In this document: positions 8,414-16,475 of the stretch, piece by piece
Layout: each line of letters starts with the position of its first letter
Numbering within the stretch: position 1 is the first letter of the stretch
Source of the DNA: Mycolicibacterium mageritense
GTDB lineage: Bacteria; Actinomycetota; Actinomycetes; Mycobacteriales; Mycobacteriaceae
DNA: 64,000 bases
Direction of reading: 5' to 3'
Assembly (NCBI RefSeq): GCF_010727475.1
Contig: NZ_AP022567.1
Coordinates: 1,798,001-1,862,000 of the forward strand
The notes under the pieces: model-generated
The model's database searches: none
What the model was told of the DNA's origin: nothing
What the model saw: only the letters and a program-made list of their open reading frames with translations
Translations under genes and position numbers: made by a program

Positions 8414-9097
8414 GTGACAGACACCCAGGAGCACGAGCACCGCGGCACCGCGACGGTCGGCTCGGCCTACTATCCGATCCTGGTCGCGGTTTTCACGGCC
8501 TTGGTGATCATCTCGAACGTCACCGCGACCAAAGGGGTCGCCTTCGGCCCCATCATCACCGACGGCGGCTTCATCGTCTTCCCGCTCACGTACGTGATCG
8601 GTGATGTGCTCTCGGAGGTGTACGGGTTCAAGGCCGCACGCCGCGCGATCTTCCTCGGGTTTGCGATGAACATCTTGGCGGCGTTCATGTTCTGGGTGAC
8701 CGTGTATCTGCCCGCCGCGGATTTCTACACCAATCAGGCTCACTTCGAGAACATCGTGCACGCCTACACGCAGTTGATCGTGGCCGGCCTGGCCGGGTTC
8801 ATCGTCGGGCAGACCATCAACGCGTGGGTCGTGGTGGCGATCAAGGAACGCACCAAGGAGAAGCACCTGTGGGCGCGCCTGGTCGGCTCCACGTTCGCCG
8901 GTCAGTTGGGCGACACCCTGGTGTTCTGTGCCATCGCGGCCAGCGCGATCGGGATCAGCACGTTCCGCGATTTCGTCGTCTACACGGCGCTGGGCTGGTT
9001 CTACAAGACCGCGGTCGAGGTCGTCATGCTGCCGATCACTTACCGCGTCATCGCCATCATCAAGCGTCGCGAACCCACATATCAGCTCGCGGTTTGA
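8414..9097 (+). CDS. VUT/YhhQ-family queuosine-precursor-type transporter
   Basis: A 227-residue protein with about six membrane helices and the Vut_1 signature: IISNVTATKGVAFGP, GGFIVFPLTYVIGDVLSEVYGFKAARRAI, and GSTFAGQLGDTLVFCAIA. Characterised members (YhhQ) import queuosine precursors; the family was once called vitamin uptake. No queuosine-handling gene (tgt, queA) is in the window, so the substrate is open. The gene starts 12 bp after fecB2 on the same strand and probably shares its transcript. Compared with the order I remember for M. tuberculosis, it looks like an extra gene between fecB2 and pxpB. Confidence 0.82.
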   Translation: MTDTQEHEHRGTATVGSAYYPILVAVFTALVIISNVTATKGVAFGPIITDGGFIVFPLTYVIGDVLSEVYGFKAARRAIFLGFAMNILAAFMFWVTVYLPAADFYTNQAHFENIVHAYTQLIVAGLAGFIVGQTINAWVVVAIKERTKEKHLWARLVGSTFAGQLGDTLVFCAIAASAIGISTFRDFVVYTALGWFYKTAVEVVMLPITYRVIAIIKRREPTYQLAV

Positions 9098-9171
9098 GGC
9101 TTCGGTAAGGCAGCTCTGGCAAGGCTCATAAACCTCGGGCGTTCTTAGCTACTCGCGGGTAGTTTCGGGGC

Positions 9172-9837
9172 ATGAGTGTGGCATCAGATGTCATGGACAG
9201 GAGCCTGGTACCGGGCGTGGTCCATGAATACGGAGATCAGGCGCTGCTGCTCGAATTCGACAGCACCGCCGAAGTTTTGGCATGGACAGAGACACTGCGC
9301 TCGGCCGATCTGCTCGGCGTGGTCGACATCGTCCCGGCGTCGCGTACGGTCCTGATCAAGCTCGCGGGGCCGCGCTATCAGGCACCCACCCGGCAACGGC
9401 TCGGCAAGCTGCGGGTGGCGCCTGAGGCGGTCCCGACCGAACCCGCAGGCGGCAGGGTCGACGTGACCATCGACGTGGTCTACGACGGTGCCGACCTGCA
9501 CGAGGTCGCCGAGCGCACGGGGCTCAGCCCGGCGCAGGTCGTCGCGGCGCACACCGGCACCCCCTGGCGGGTCGGATTCGGTGGATTCGCACCGGGTTTC
9601 GCCTACCTGGTGGGCGGCGACGAACGCCTGCGGGTGCCGCGCCGGGCCGAACCGCGCACGAGTGTCCCCGCCGGGGCCGTGGCGCTGGCCGGTGAGTTCA
9701 GCGGCATCTATCCACGGCAGTCCCCGGGCGGCTGGCAGTTGATCGGGCACACCGACGCCGTGATGTTCGACGTCGAGCGCGAAAAACCCGCACTTCTCAC
9801 CCCCGGCATGTGGGTGCAGTTCCGAGCGATCGGCTAG
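9172..9837 (+). CDS. pxpB: 5-oxoprolinase subunit PxpB (allophanate hydrolase subunit 1-like, KipI family)
   Basis: A 221-residue protein of the CT_C_D family. Typical segments are the GDQALLLEF start, VAAHTGTPWRVGFGGFAPGFAYL, VPRRAEPRTSVPAGAVALAGEFSGIYP and SPGGWQLIGHT. Together with PxpC and PxpA it hydrolyses 5-oxoproline to glutamate with ATP. PxpA (LamB/YcsF family) is not next to the pair here. pxpC follows after 10 bp with its own GGAGGG, so the two form an operon. The older annotation as an inhibitor of sporulation kinase (KipI) describes a Bacillus paralogue. Confidence 0.88.
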   Translation: MSVASDVMDRSLVPGVVHEYGDQALLLEFDSTAEVLAWTETLRSADLLGVVDIVPASRTVLIKLAGPRYQAPTRQRLGKLRVAPEAVPTEPAGGRVDVTIDVVYDGADLHEVAERTGLSPAQVVAAHTGTPWRVGFGGFAPGFAYLVGGDERLRVPRRAEPRTSVPAGAVALAGEFSGIYPRQSPGGWQLIGHTDAVMFDVEREKPALLTPGMWVQFRAIG

Positions 9838-9847
9838 GAGGGCTCCG

Positions 9848-10729
9848 ATGACCACCACTCTGGAAGTTCTGCGCACCGGCCCGTTGGCGCTGCTCGAGGA
9901 TCTCGGCAGAGCCGGCATGGCGCATCTCGGTGTGACCCGCTCCGGCGCCGCCGACCGCCGGTCACACACCCTGGCCAACCGCCTGGTGGCCAATCCTGGC
10001 GAGCACGCCACCATCGAGGTGACGTTCGGTGGGTTCTCCGCGCGCGTGTGCGGCGGCGACGTCGCCATCGCCGTCACGGGCGCCGACACCGACCCGGCTG
10101 TCAACGGAATTCCATTCGGCACCAACAGCATCCATCACGTACGTGACGGTGAGGTGATATCGCTGGGCGCCCCGCACTCCGGGCTGCGCAGCTACCTGGC
10201 GGTCCGCGGCGGCATCGACGTCGAGCCGGTGCTGGGCTCCCGCAGCTACGACGTGATGTCGGCGATCGGCCCGACCCCGCTGCAACCGGGCGACATCCTG
10301 CCGGTCGGTGAGCACACCGACGAGTTCCCCGAACTCGAGCAGGCGCCGGTCGCGGCGATCACCGACGACATCGTGGAGCTGCAGGTGGTGCCCGGGCCAC
10401 GGGATGACTGGTTCGTCGACCCAGACGTGCTGATCCGGACCAACTGGCTGGTGACCAACCGCAGCGACAGGGTCGGCATGCGCCTGGTGGGCATGCCGCT
10501 GGACTACCGCTGGCCGGACCGGCAACTGCCCAGTGAAGGCGCGACCCGCGGGGCAATCCAGATCCCGCCCAACGGTTTTCCGGTGATCCTCGGGCCTGAC
10601 CATCCGGTCACCGGCGGATATCCGGTGATCGGCGTCGTCACCGACGAGGACATCGACAAACTGGGCCAGGTGCGCCCCGGACAGACCGTCCGGTTGCACT
10701 GGGCACATCCGCGCCGCCCGTTCGACTGA
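9848..10729 (+). CDS. pxpC: 5-oxoprolinase subunit PxpC (allophanate hydrolase subunit 2-like, KipA family)
   Basis: A 293-residue CT_A_B family protein. It has LEVLRTGPLALLEDLGRAGMAHLGVTRSGAAD at the start, then LAVRGGIDVEPVLGSRS, and VTNRSDRVGMRLVGMPL and PSEGATRGAIQIPPNGFPVILGPDHPVTGGYPVIG in the C-terminal half, all characteristic of PxpC. It forms the 5-oxoproline hydrolase complex with PxpB, encoded immediately upstream. GGAGGG lies 6 bp before the ATG. A 57-bp inverted repeat follows the stop codon. Confidence 0.88.
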   Translation: MTTTLEVLRTGPLALLEDLGRAGMAHLGVTRSGAADRRSHTLANRLVANPGEHATIEVTFGGFSARVCGGDVAIAVTGADTDPAVNGIPFGTNSIHHVRDGEVISLGAPHSGLRSYLAVRGGIDVEPVLGSRSYDVMSAIGPTPLQPGDILPVGEHTDEFPELEQAPVAAITDDIVELQVVPGPRDDWFVDPDVLIRTNWLVTNRSDRVGMRLVGMPLDYRWPDRQLPSEGATRGAIQIPPNGFPVILGPDHPVTGGYPVIGVVTDEDIDKLGQVRPGQTVRLHWAHPRRPFD

Positions 10730-10744
10730 ACCTGCCGCGGTCCG

Positions 10745-10801
10745 CGAATTCGACGAAACGGTCGTCCACCTGCGCCCGGGGCAGCCTTTTCGTCGAATTC
10801 G
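10745..10801. repeat. 14-bp inverted repeat with 29-nt spacer, intergenic
   Basis: The arms 10745-10758 and 10788-10801 are perfectly complementary (core GAATTCGACGAAA / TTTCGTCGAATTC). The element fills half of the gap between pxpC and aac(2'). It may act as a terminator for pxpBC, as a regulatory structure for aac, or be a dispersed intergenic palindrome; the long spacer argues against a classic terminator. Confidence 0.8.
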
Positions 10802-10845
10802 ACGGTGCGATCGCCATCGGCGCACTGCGCTGGTAGAAACATGGT

Positions 10846-11418
10846 GTGTTAACGCAGGATCTCAGTGCTGCCCGCGTCCGGGAGATCCACACCGCACGAC
10901 TGGTCCACACGTCCGATCTCGACCAGGAGACCCGTGAGGGCGCGCGGCGCATGGTCATCGAGGCGTTCGGTGGCGACTTCACCGATGCCGACTGGGAGCA
11001 CGCACTCGGCGGCATGCACGCGTTGATCTGTCATCACGGAGCGCTCATCGCGCACGCCGCGGTGGTGCAGCGCCGGCTGCTCTACCGCGACACCGCGCTG
11101 CGCTGCGGGTACGTCGAAGGCGTGGCGGTCCGGGAGGATTGGCGCGGCCAGGGCCTGGGCACCGCGGTCATGGACGCCGTCGAACAGGTGCTGCGCGGTG
11201 CCTATCAGCTCGGTGCGCTCAGCGCGTCCGACGAGGGCAGGCACATGTACACCGCGCGGGGCTGGCTGGCCTGGCAGGGCCCGACGTCGGTGCTCAAGCC
11301 GGCCGGGGTGACGCGCACGCCCGACGACGACCGGTCGCTGTTCGTGCTGCCGATAGGCGTGGAACTGGACACCACGGCCGAGATCACGTGCGACTGGCGC
11401 GACGGAGACGTCTGGTAA
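10846..11418 (+). CDS. aac(2'): Aminoglycoside 2'-N-acetyltransferase
   Basis: A 190-residue GNAT acetyltransferase that I recognise as the chromosomal mycobacterial AAC(2') (AAC(2')-Ic/-Id type). Matching segments are HTARLVHTSDLD, DWEHALGGMHALICHHGALIAHAAVVQRRL, CGYVEGVAVREDWRGQGLG (acetyl-CoA loop), RTPDDDRSLFVLP and the C-terminal CDWRDGDVW. It transfers acetyl from acetyl-CoA to the 2' amine of gentamicin-, tobramycin- or dibekacin-type aminoglycosides; the natural role in mycobacteria is unclear. The GTG start at 10846 is the only reasonable one and has no strong ribosome-binding site. Between pxpC and narK, as in M. tuberculosis, it is a core gene and not acquired resistance. Confidence 0.9.
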   Translation: MLTQDLSAARVREIHTARLVHTSDLDQETREGARRMVIEAFGGDFTDADWEHALGGMHALICHHGALIAHAAVVQRRLLYRDTALRCGYVEGVAVREDWRGQGLGTAVMDAVEQVLRGAYQLGALSASDEGRHMYTARGWLAWQGPTSVLKPAGVTRTPDDDRSLFVLPIGVELDTTAEITCDWRDGDVW

Positions 11419-11530
11419 CCACCGTGGTAACGGAGGCTCACACGCCACCGGCCGAAGAGGTGAGCGGAATTTCACGGCCGGGTCATCGCGGGCAGCCTTT
11501 GGGCAATAAACGCTTTCTAGCGTTGCGCGC

Positions 11531-12931
11531 ATGCCGAATCGCATCACGAACTGGGATCCCGAAGACACGGTGGCCTGGGAAGCCGGAAACAAGTTCATCG
11601 CGCGTCGCAACCTGATCTGGTCCGTGTTCGCCGAACACGTAGGCTTCTCCATCTGGTCGATCTGGTCGGTGATGGTGCTGTTCATGCCGGAGTCGGTGTA
11701 CGGCTTCTCGGCCGGGGACAAGTTCCTGCTCGGCGCCACCGCCACCCTGGTCGGCGCCTGCCTGCGTATCCCGTACACGCTGGCCACGGCGACCTTCGGG
11801 GGCCGCAACTGGACCGTGTTCTCGGCCTTCGTGCTCCTGATCCCCACGATCGGCACCATGGTGCTGCTGGCCAATCCGGGCCTGCCGCTGTGGCCGTACC
11901 TGGTGTGTGCGGCGCTGGCCGGCTTCGGCGGCGGCAACTTCGCGTCGTCGATGACCAACATCAACGCGTTCTACCCACAGCGGCTCAAGGGCTGGGCCCT
12001 CGGCCTCAACGCGGGCGGTGGCAACATCGGCGTGCCGATGATCCAGTTGGTGGGTCTGCTGGTGATCGCCACGGCGGGCAACCGTGCGCCGTACTGGGTG
12101 TGTGCGATCTACCTGGTGGCGCTGGCCGTCGCAGGTATCGGCGCTGCGCTCTACATGGACAACCTCGAGCAGCACAAGATCGACCTCGGTGCCATGAAAG
12201 CGATTCTCGCCCAACGTGATACCTGGGTGATCTCGCTGCTCTACATCGGCACCTTCGGCTCGTTCATCGGCTTCGCGTTCGCATTCGGCCAGGTGCTGCA
12301 GATCAACTTCGCCGCGGGCGGGCAGAGCCCGGCGCAGGCCTCGCTGCACGCCGCGCAGATCGCCTTCATCGGACCGCTGCTCGGATCGCTGTCCCGCGTC
12401 TACGGCGGCAAGCTCGCCGACCGCATCGGCGGCGGACGTGTCACGCTCGCGGTGTTCGGCGGCATGATCTTGGCCGCGGGACTGTTGGTGGCGATCAGCG
12501 TCTTCGACGATCACAGCGCGGGCGCGGCGACCGGCCTGATGATGGGCGGCTACGTCGTCGGGTTCATCGCGCTGTTCCTGCTCAGCGGGCTCGGCAACGG
12601 CTCGGTGTACAAGATGATCCCGTCGATCTTCGAGGCGCGTAGCCACTCGCTGCAGGTCAGCGAGGAGGAGCGGCAGCGGTGGTCGCTGTCGATGTCAGGC
12701 GCCCTGATCGGATTCGCCGGCGCCGTCGGTGCGCTGGGCGGCGTGGGCATCAACCTGGCCCTGCGCCAGTCCTACCTGTCCAGCGGGTCTGCCACCACCG
12801 CGTTCTGGATCTTCCTGGCCTTCTACATCCTGGCTTCGGCCGTGACCTGGTTCCGCTACGTCAGGCGGCCGGCTGCGACCGGCGTCACAGTCGCACCCGC
12901 CGACCGACACGCCTCGGCAATGGCTGGGTAA
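11531..12931 (+). CDS. narK: Nitrate/nitrite transporter NarK/NarU family
   Basis: A 466-residue major facilitator protein with 12 helices. It has the family's N-terminal ENKFIARRNLIWSVFAEHVGFSIWSIWS-type start (split here for length: WEAGNKFIARRNL, then FAEHVGFSIWSIW) and nitrate-signature glycine helices (AALAGFGGGNFASSM and FALSGLGNGSVYKM-like LLSGLGNGSVYKM). Substrate arginines of the NarK family would lie in helices 2 and 8. It imports nitrate or exports nitrite for assimilation. A 6-bp hairpin (11509-11524) sits just before the ATG. It is first of a probable operon with nnaR and the chelatase gene, matching the arrangement reported in M. smegmatis. Confidence 0.88.
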   Translation: MPNRITNWDPEDTVAWEAGNKFIARRNLIWSVFAEHVGFSIWSIWSVMVLFMPESVYGFSAGDKFLLGATATLVGACLRIPYTLATATFGGRNWTVFSAFVLLIPTIGTMVLLANPGLPLWPYLVCAALAGFGGGNFASSMTNINAFYPQRLKGWALGLNAGGGNIGVPMIQLVGLLVIATAGNRAPYWVCAIYLVALAVAGIGAALYMDNLEQHKIDLGAMKAILAQRDTWVISLLYIGTFGSFIGFAFAFGQVLQINFAAGGQSPAQASLHAAQIAFIGPLLGSLSRVYGGKLADRIGGGRVTLAVFGGMILAAGLLVAISVFDDHSAGAATGLMMGGYVVGFIALFLLSGLGNGSVYKMIPSIFEARSHSLQVSEEERQRWSLSMSGALIGFAGAVGALGGVGINLALRQSYLSSGSATTAFWIFLAFYILASAVTWFRYVRRPAATGVTVAPADRHASAMAG

Positions 12932-12965
12932 TCCAGTGGAAACACGCCCTGCGTTCACTGAGAAC

Positions 12966-14132
12966 ATGAGTGAGCCTGACTGGGCACCGCTCACCGGGTT
13001 CCGGGTGGCGGTGACCTCCTCCCGACGCGCCGATGAGCTCAGCGCGCTGCTGACCCGCCGCGGCGCCACGGTGACCAGCGCTGCCGCGATCACCATGGTG
13101 CCGCTGCCCGACGACGACGAGCTGCGGGCTCACACCGCGTCGCTGATCGACCTGCCGCCCGACATCGTGGTCGCCACCACCGGCATCGGCTTCCGCGGCT
13201 GGATCGCCGCCGCCGACGGCTGGGGTCTGGCAGCCGAGTTGACCAGCGCACTGGGCAGGGCCCGGGTGGTGTCGCGCGGCCCCAAGGCCACCGGGGCACT
13301 GCGCGCGGCAGGGTTACCCGAGGAATGGTCGCCCGAGTCCGAATCGTCGCGCGAGGTACTGCGCTATCTGGTCGAGGGCGGCGTGGCCGGCCGCCGCATC
13401 GCCGTTCAGCTGCACGGCGCCACCGACGAGTGGGATCCTTTCCCCGAGTTCCTCGATGAGCTGCGCGCGGCCGGGGCCGACGTGGTGCCCATCCGGGTGT
13501 ACCGCTGGCATCCCGCGCCGCGCGACGGCGAGTTCGATCAGCTCGTCACCGGCATAGCCGAACGTCGTTTCGACGCAGTCAGTTTCACGTCCGCACCGGC
13601 CGTGGCATCGGTGCTCATGCGGGCCACCGAACTGGGGATCGCCGATGCGGTGTTGTCGGCGATGCGGACCGACGTGCACGCGATGTGCGTCGGCCCGGTC
13701 ACGGCCCGTCCGCTCGTGCGGCTCGGCGTGCCGACGTCGTCGCCCGAACGTATGCGGTTGGGCGCGCTGGCCCGGCACATCACCGACGAGCTGCCGCTGC
13801 TGCAGGCCCGCACCGTTCGGGTGGCCGGCCACGTGCTGGAGATCCGCGGCACGTGTGTCATGGTCGACGGCGTCGTCAAGTCCCTGTCGCCTGCCGCGAT
13901 GGCGACCATTCGCGCGTTGTCCAACCGGCCTGGCGCGGTGGTGTCCCGGTTCGATCTGCTCGGTGCGCTGCCGGGCAGCGGCACCGACACCCACGCCGTC
14001 GAGACCGCGGTACTGCGGCTGCGAACGGCGCTGGGCGACAAGAACATCGTGTCGACAGTGGTCAAACGGGGTTACCGGCTCGCGGTCGACGAGCCAATTG
14101 GCGCCGGCGGCGATTTGGCGCACGCGTTATGA
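12966..14132 (+). CDS. nnaR: NnaR: uroporphyrinogen-III synthase domain fused to winged-helix regulator
   Basis: A 388-residue fusion. Residues about 5-265 are a HemD-like domain (GFRVAVTSSRRADELSALLTRRG, PDIVVATTGIGFRGW, VRVYRWHPAP, DAVSFTSAPAVASVL). Residues about 290-385 form a Trans_reg_C winged helix (VDGVVKSLSPAAMATIRAL, VETAVLRLRTALGD, TVVKRGYRLAVD). Homologues (Rv0260c; NnaR of M. smegmatis) are known from the literature as orphan regulators needed for growth on nitrate and nitrite, acting with GlnR. It lies after narK and overlaps the chelatase start (ATGA). A GTG at 12936 could give ten more residues; ATG 12966 fits the domain start better. Whether the HemD domain is catalytic or a sensor is not decided by the sequence. 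Confidence 0.88.
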   Translation: MSEPDWAPLTGFRVAVTSSRRADELSALLTRRGATVTSAAAITMVPLPDDDELRAHTASLIDLPPDIVVATTGIGFRGWIAAADGWGLAAELTSALGRARVVSRGPKATGALRAAGLPEEWSPESESSREVLRYLVEGGVAGRRIAVQLHGATDEWDPFPEFLDELRAAGADVVPIRVYRWHPAPRDGEFDQLVTGIAERRFDAVSFTSAPAVASVLMRATELGIADAVLSAMRTDVHAMCVGPVTARPLVRLGVPTSSPERMRLGALARHITDELPLLQARTVRVAGHVLEIRGTCVMVDGVVKSLSPAAMATIRALSNRPGAVVSRFDLLGALPGSGTDTHAVETAVLRLRTALGDKNIVSTVVKRGYRLAVDEPIGAGGDLAHAL

Positions 14133-14824
14133 GTCTCGTCCTCGTCGCGCACGGCACCCGCAAGCCCGGAGGCGTCGCCATGATCGGAGACCTCGCCGAC
14201 CGGGTGTCGCACCTGCTCGGCCGCACTGTCCACGTGTCGTTCGTCGACGTCGTCGGGCCGACCCCCAGCGAGGTGATCGCGGGCCTGCCGACCGATGCGC
14301 CCGTCGTCGTGGTGCCCGCATTTCTCGCCAGCGGTTATCACGTTCGGGCCGACGTGCCTGCCCATGTGGCCGCGAGCGGACACCCGGCCGTCACGGTCAC
14401 CGCACCGTTGGGACCGTGTCACGGCACCGTCCGGGTGCTGGCCGACCGGCTGCGCGAATCCGGCTGGCGACCAGGAGATTCCGTCATCCTCGCGGCAGCA
14501 GGGACGTCGGACCCCGGCGCCCAGTCCGACCTGCGCCGCACTGCGGCGCTGCTGTCAGCTGTGACCGGCGATCGCGTAGAACTGGCCTATGCCGCCACCG
14601 GCTCCCCCGGTGTTGCCGATGCCGTCGCCACGCAACGCCGCCGCGGCAACCGCCGCATAGCTGTGGCGTCCTACCTGCTTGCCGACGGACTCTTCCAGGA
14701 TCGGCTGCGTGATTCCGGTGCCGACCTCGTCAGCGCCCCGCTGGGCACGCACAGCGGCATGGTGCGGCTGATAGCGAACCGCTTCCGCCGCGCCGGCGTG
14801 CTGAGCCTTCCTGCCGCGGCGTGA
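14129..14824 (+). CDS. Sirohydrochlorin chelatase (CbiX/SirB family)
   Basis: A 231-residue protein with two CbiX-like halves. The first begins MSLVLVAHGTRKPGG, with the metal-binding/catalytic histidine of VAHGT, and has the second conserved histidine in FLASGYHVRADVP. The second half begins VILAAAGTSDP and has degenerate histidines (SYLLADGLFQDRL). It inserts Fe2+ into sirohydrochlorin, giving the siroheme that NirB needs. Its ATG overlaps the nnaR stop, so it is translationally coupled to the nitrogen regulator. A frame on the opposite strand overlaps its last 270 bp. Confidence 0.87.
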   Translation: MSLVLVAHGTRKPGGVAMIGDLADRVSHLLGRTVHVSFVDVVGPTPSEVIAGLPTDAPVVVVPAFLASGYHVRADVPAHVAASGHPAVTVTAPLGPCHGTVRVLADRLRESGWRPGDSVILAAAGTSDPGAQSDLRRTAALLSAVTGDRVELAYAATGSPGVADAVATQRRRGNRRIAVASYLLADGLFQDRLRDSGADLVSAPLGTHSGMVRLIANRFRRAGVLSLPAAA

Positions 14825-15178
14825 GGCCCGTACCGCCGACAGCCTGCGCGCCACGTGCGGCGCGCAGCACCCCGCCAGCACCAGCGCCACGCCCGCGCCG
14901 CCGACCGACGCCGCAACGGTGCGTCGCTCGGTGATCAGCGCCGTGCACTGCGCGGTGTAATCGCTCACCACGTACGCCGGCCCGGCCAGTGTGGCCTGGT
15001 CCAGATTGAGCTGGTCCTGCTTCGCCGCAACCTCATAACTCGGGCGAAGCCCGTTGCCACAGGGAATCGGTGCACCGGCACGGTCCACCGCATTCAGTCC
15101 CATCGGCATGGCAGCCGCGATCAGCGCGCCGAGCACGGCCGACGCGCCGAGCAGATTCACTATCGAACGCCCAAACAT
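14555..15178 (-). CDS. Hypothetical membrane protein with two hydrophobic segments
   Basis: A 207-residue predicted protein. The N-terminal half looks genuine: a hydrophobic helix near the start (SIVNLLGASAVLGALIAAAM), an extracytoplasmic loop with two cysteines (IPCGNGLRPSYEV and YTAQCTALI), and a second helix (VAASVGGAGVALVLAGCC). The C-terminal 90 residues lie antisense to the chelatase gene and are low-complexity Ala/Arg/Gly, so the functional product may be little more than the first 115 residues or the annotation may be overlong. GGAGGGG stands 10 bp before the ATG at 15178; a GTG at 15205 is a weaker alternative. Family not recognised. Confidence 0.55.
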   Translation of the reverse strand: MFGRSIVNLLGASAVLGALIAAAMPMGLNAVDRAGAPIPCGNGLRPSYEVAAKQDQLNLDQATLAGPAYVVSDYTAQCTALITERRTVAASVGGAGVALVLAGCCAPHVARRLSAVRASRRGRKAQHAGAAEAVRYQPHHAAVRAQRGADEVGTGITQPILEESVGKQVGRHSYAAVAAAALRGDGIGNTGGAGGGIGQFYAIAGHS

Positions 15179-15499
15179 TGATGCAATCCCCTCCGAGAGG
15201 CTCACCCCGAAAGCGATACTAGCCGCGTCCAGCGAACTTTTCTAGTTAGCTGGGCACCTAGTGGGCTACCCCACCGCAGCAGTTCAACCACCGTTCACCT
15301 TTGCGGCGCGATGGATCAAAACGGTTTGTACGCTGGACGTTGACCTTGGTAAGCTCCCCCGCTGGCATTCCAGCAGGTCGCGATGAGCAGATTTGCCGAT
15401 CTGTACTCAGCTATCGTTGGTGCATCGACAGATCGTGGTACGTGGGGAAGTACGGATAAATGGTAACGGCACAGGTAACGACGCTGCGCGACGCCGCAT
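15179..15499. other. Divergent intergenic region
   Basis: It separates the minus-strand membrane protein from the small helix-turn-helix gene and is locally AT-richer than its surroundings. The only pattern seen is the repeated heptamer GGTAACG at 15462-15468 and 15474-15480, shortly upstream of the small gene, which could be a binding site. No RNA gene or convincing small reading frame was seen. Confidence 0.5.
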
Positions 15500-15757
15500 G
15501 TGCGAACGGTGACGGCCGTCGTGCCAGCAACTGACCCCACGCCGGCCGAGCGGTTACGGCAACGGTTGCTCGGTGCGCTGGAAGGTTGCCGAGGGTCGAT
15601 GACCACCGCGCAACTCCGTGATCACGTCCACGAACGTTTCCGGGAACCCGTCGTCATCGAGGCGGTGTACCGCAATCTGACGGTGCTCGAACGCCGCGGC
15701 GACGTGCGCCGCTGCAAACAGCCCGGGCGCGACGCGCACTGGACGCTGGACAGCTGA
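15500..15757 (+). CDS. Small winged-helix (Fur-like) DNA-binding protein
   Basis: An 85-residue protein whose middle resembles the DNA-binding half of Fur-type regulators: LLGALEGCRGSMTTAQLRDHV followed by IEAVYRNLTVLERRGDVRRC, where VYRNLxxLxxxG is the Fur recognition-helix pattern. The metal-binding dimerisation domain of Fur is absent, so it is either a truncated relative or an independent small regulator. Several GTG starts are possible (15500, 15509, 15518). It stands alone between two gaps, upstream of nirD's end on the other strand. Target unknown. Confidence 0.6.
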   Translation: MRTVTAVVPATDPTPAERLRQRLLGALEGCRGSMTTAQLRDHVHERFREPVVIEAVYRNLTVLERRGDVRRCKQPGRDAHWTLDS

Positions 15758-15896
15758 GCAAGGGCAGGTCCGGTCAGCGCGAACCGGTGCACCGCGCGGT
15801 CGTGTCCGTTGGCGGGAGCGGCGCATCTGCCTGCCAATAACTGGCCGTACGTTCGGCTGTCTGGTTGTCTCGGCCGGTGTAGTCCTGTTCCAGACG

Positions 15897-15967
15897 CTGT
15901 GGCGAGCGTGCAGCTTTTCGGGTGAGATCCGTGAAAACCGGCCTGAAAAGCTGCACACTCGCCACAG
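15897..15967. repeat. 23-bp inverted repeat with 25-nt spacer, intergenic
   Basis: Arms 15897-15919 and 15945-15967 pair with one mismatch (core GTGGCGAGCGTGCAGC). The 71-bp element lies in the 346-bp gap 15758-16103 between the convergent small HTH gene and nirD. The rest of that gap contains nothing else convincing. It could be a bidirectional terminator, but its length, long spacer and absence of a T-run suggest a dispersed palindrome or an RNA structure. Confidence 0.85.
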
Positions 15968-16103
15968 TATTCAGAAGACATCATGCCGGAGCCTTCAGAT
16001 AATGGTGTCGCCGATCACCACCAGGGACGACGCGACGTTGCGGCCATCGGAGCCGGCACGCCCAATCGATTCGCGCACGTAACGCTCGTTGCACTGCCTG
16101 GTG

Positions 16104-16475
16104 CTAGCCGGCGATCTGAACGAAACCGTCAGGCGTGAGCCGGGTCCGGTAGACGGGTACCGACACCGCGGGGTCGTCGAGGCAGCTGCCGTCGTCCAAC
16201 GCGAACGCCTGCTTCTTGATCGGCGACTGGACGACCGCCCGGCCACCACGGTCACCGACGATGCCACGCGAGAGCACCGCCGCACCGGAAAACGGGTCGA
16301 TGTTGCCGATCGCATGCAGCGAGCCGTCGTCGAGGCGGAAGAGCGCGGCCTGCGAACCGTCGGGCAGCAGGACGGCCGCCCCGCGGCACGGCATCAGAAA
16401 ATCGAACCGGCATGCCGTGGTCCACTCGTGCGACGTCGGTGCGTCGATGCCTTGGTGATCGTCGAGCAGTGTCAT
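16104..16475 (-). CDS. nirD: Nitrite reductase (NADH) small subunit NirD
   Basis: A 123-residue NirD with a Rieske-like fold but without the iron-sulfur ligands, as usual for this subunit. Recognisable parts are EWTTACRFDFLMPCRGAAVLL, ALFRLDDGSLHAIGNIDPFSGAAVLSRGIVGDR and the C-terminal PVYRTRLTPDGFVQI. It works with NirB to reduce nitrite to ammonium for nitrogen assimilation. Its ATG overlaps the nirB stop (ATGA, 16472-16475), so the two are translationally coupled. Confidence 0.92.
   Translation of the reverse strand: MTLLDDHQGIDAPTSHEWTTACRFDFLMPCRGAAVLLPDGSQAALFRLDDGSLHAIGNIDPFSGAAVLSRGIVGDRGGRAVVQSPIKKQAFALDDGSCLDDPAVSVPVYRTRLTPDGFVQIAG

Noticed and set aside
7073..8866. 597-codon minus-strand frame across exporter, fecB2 and VUT genes
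   Set aside because: Shadow of three well-supported plus-strand genes, rich in His/Arg/Gly with no family.
10846..11418. aac(2') as acquired aminoglycoside resistance
   Set aside because: It lies in a conserved chromosomal order with no mobile element or composition change, so it is an intrinsic mycobacterial gene.
15774..15965. 63-codon minus-strand frame in the gap before nirD
   Set aside because: It runs through the 71-bp palindrome and has no ribosome-binding site or hydrophobic or domain-like features.
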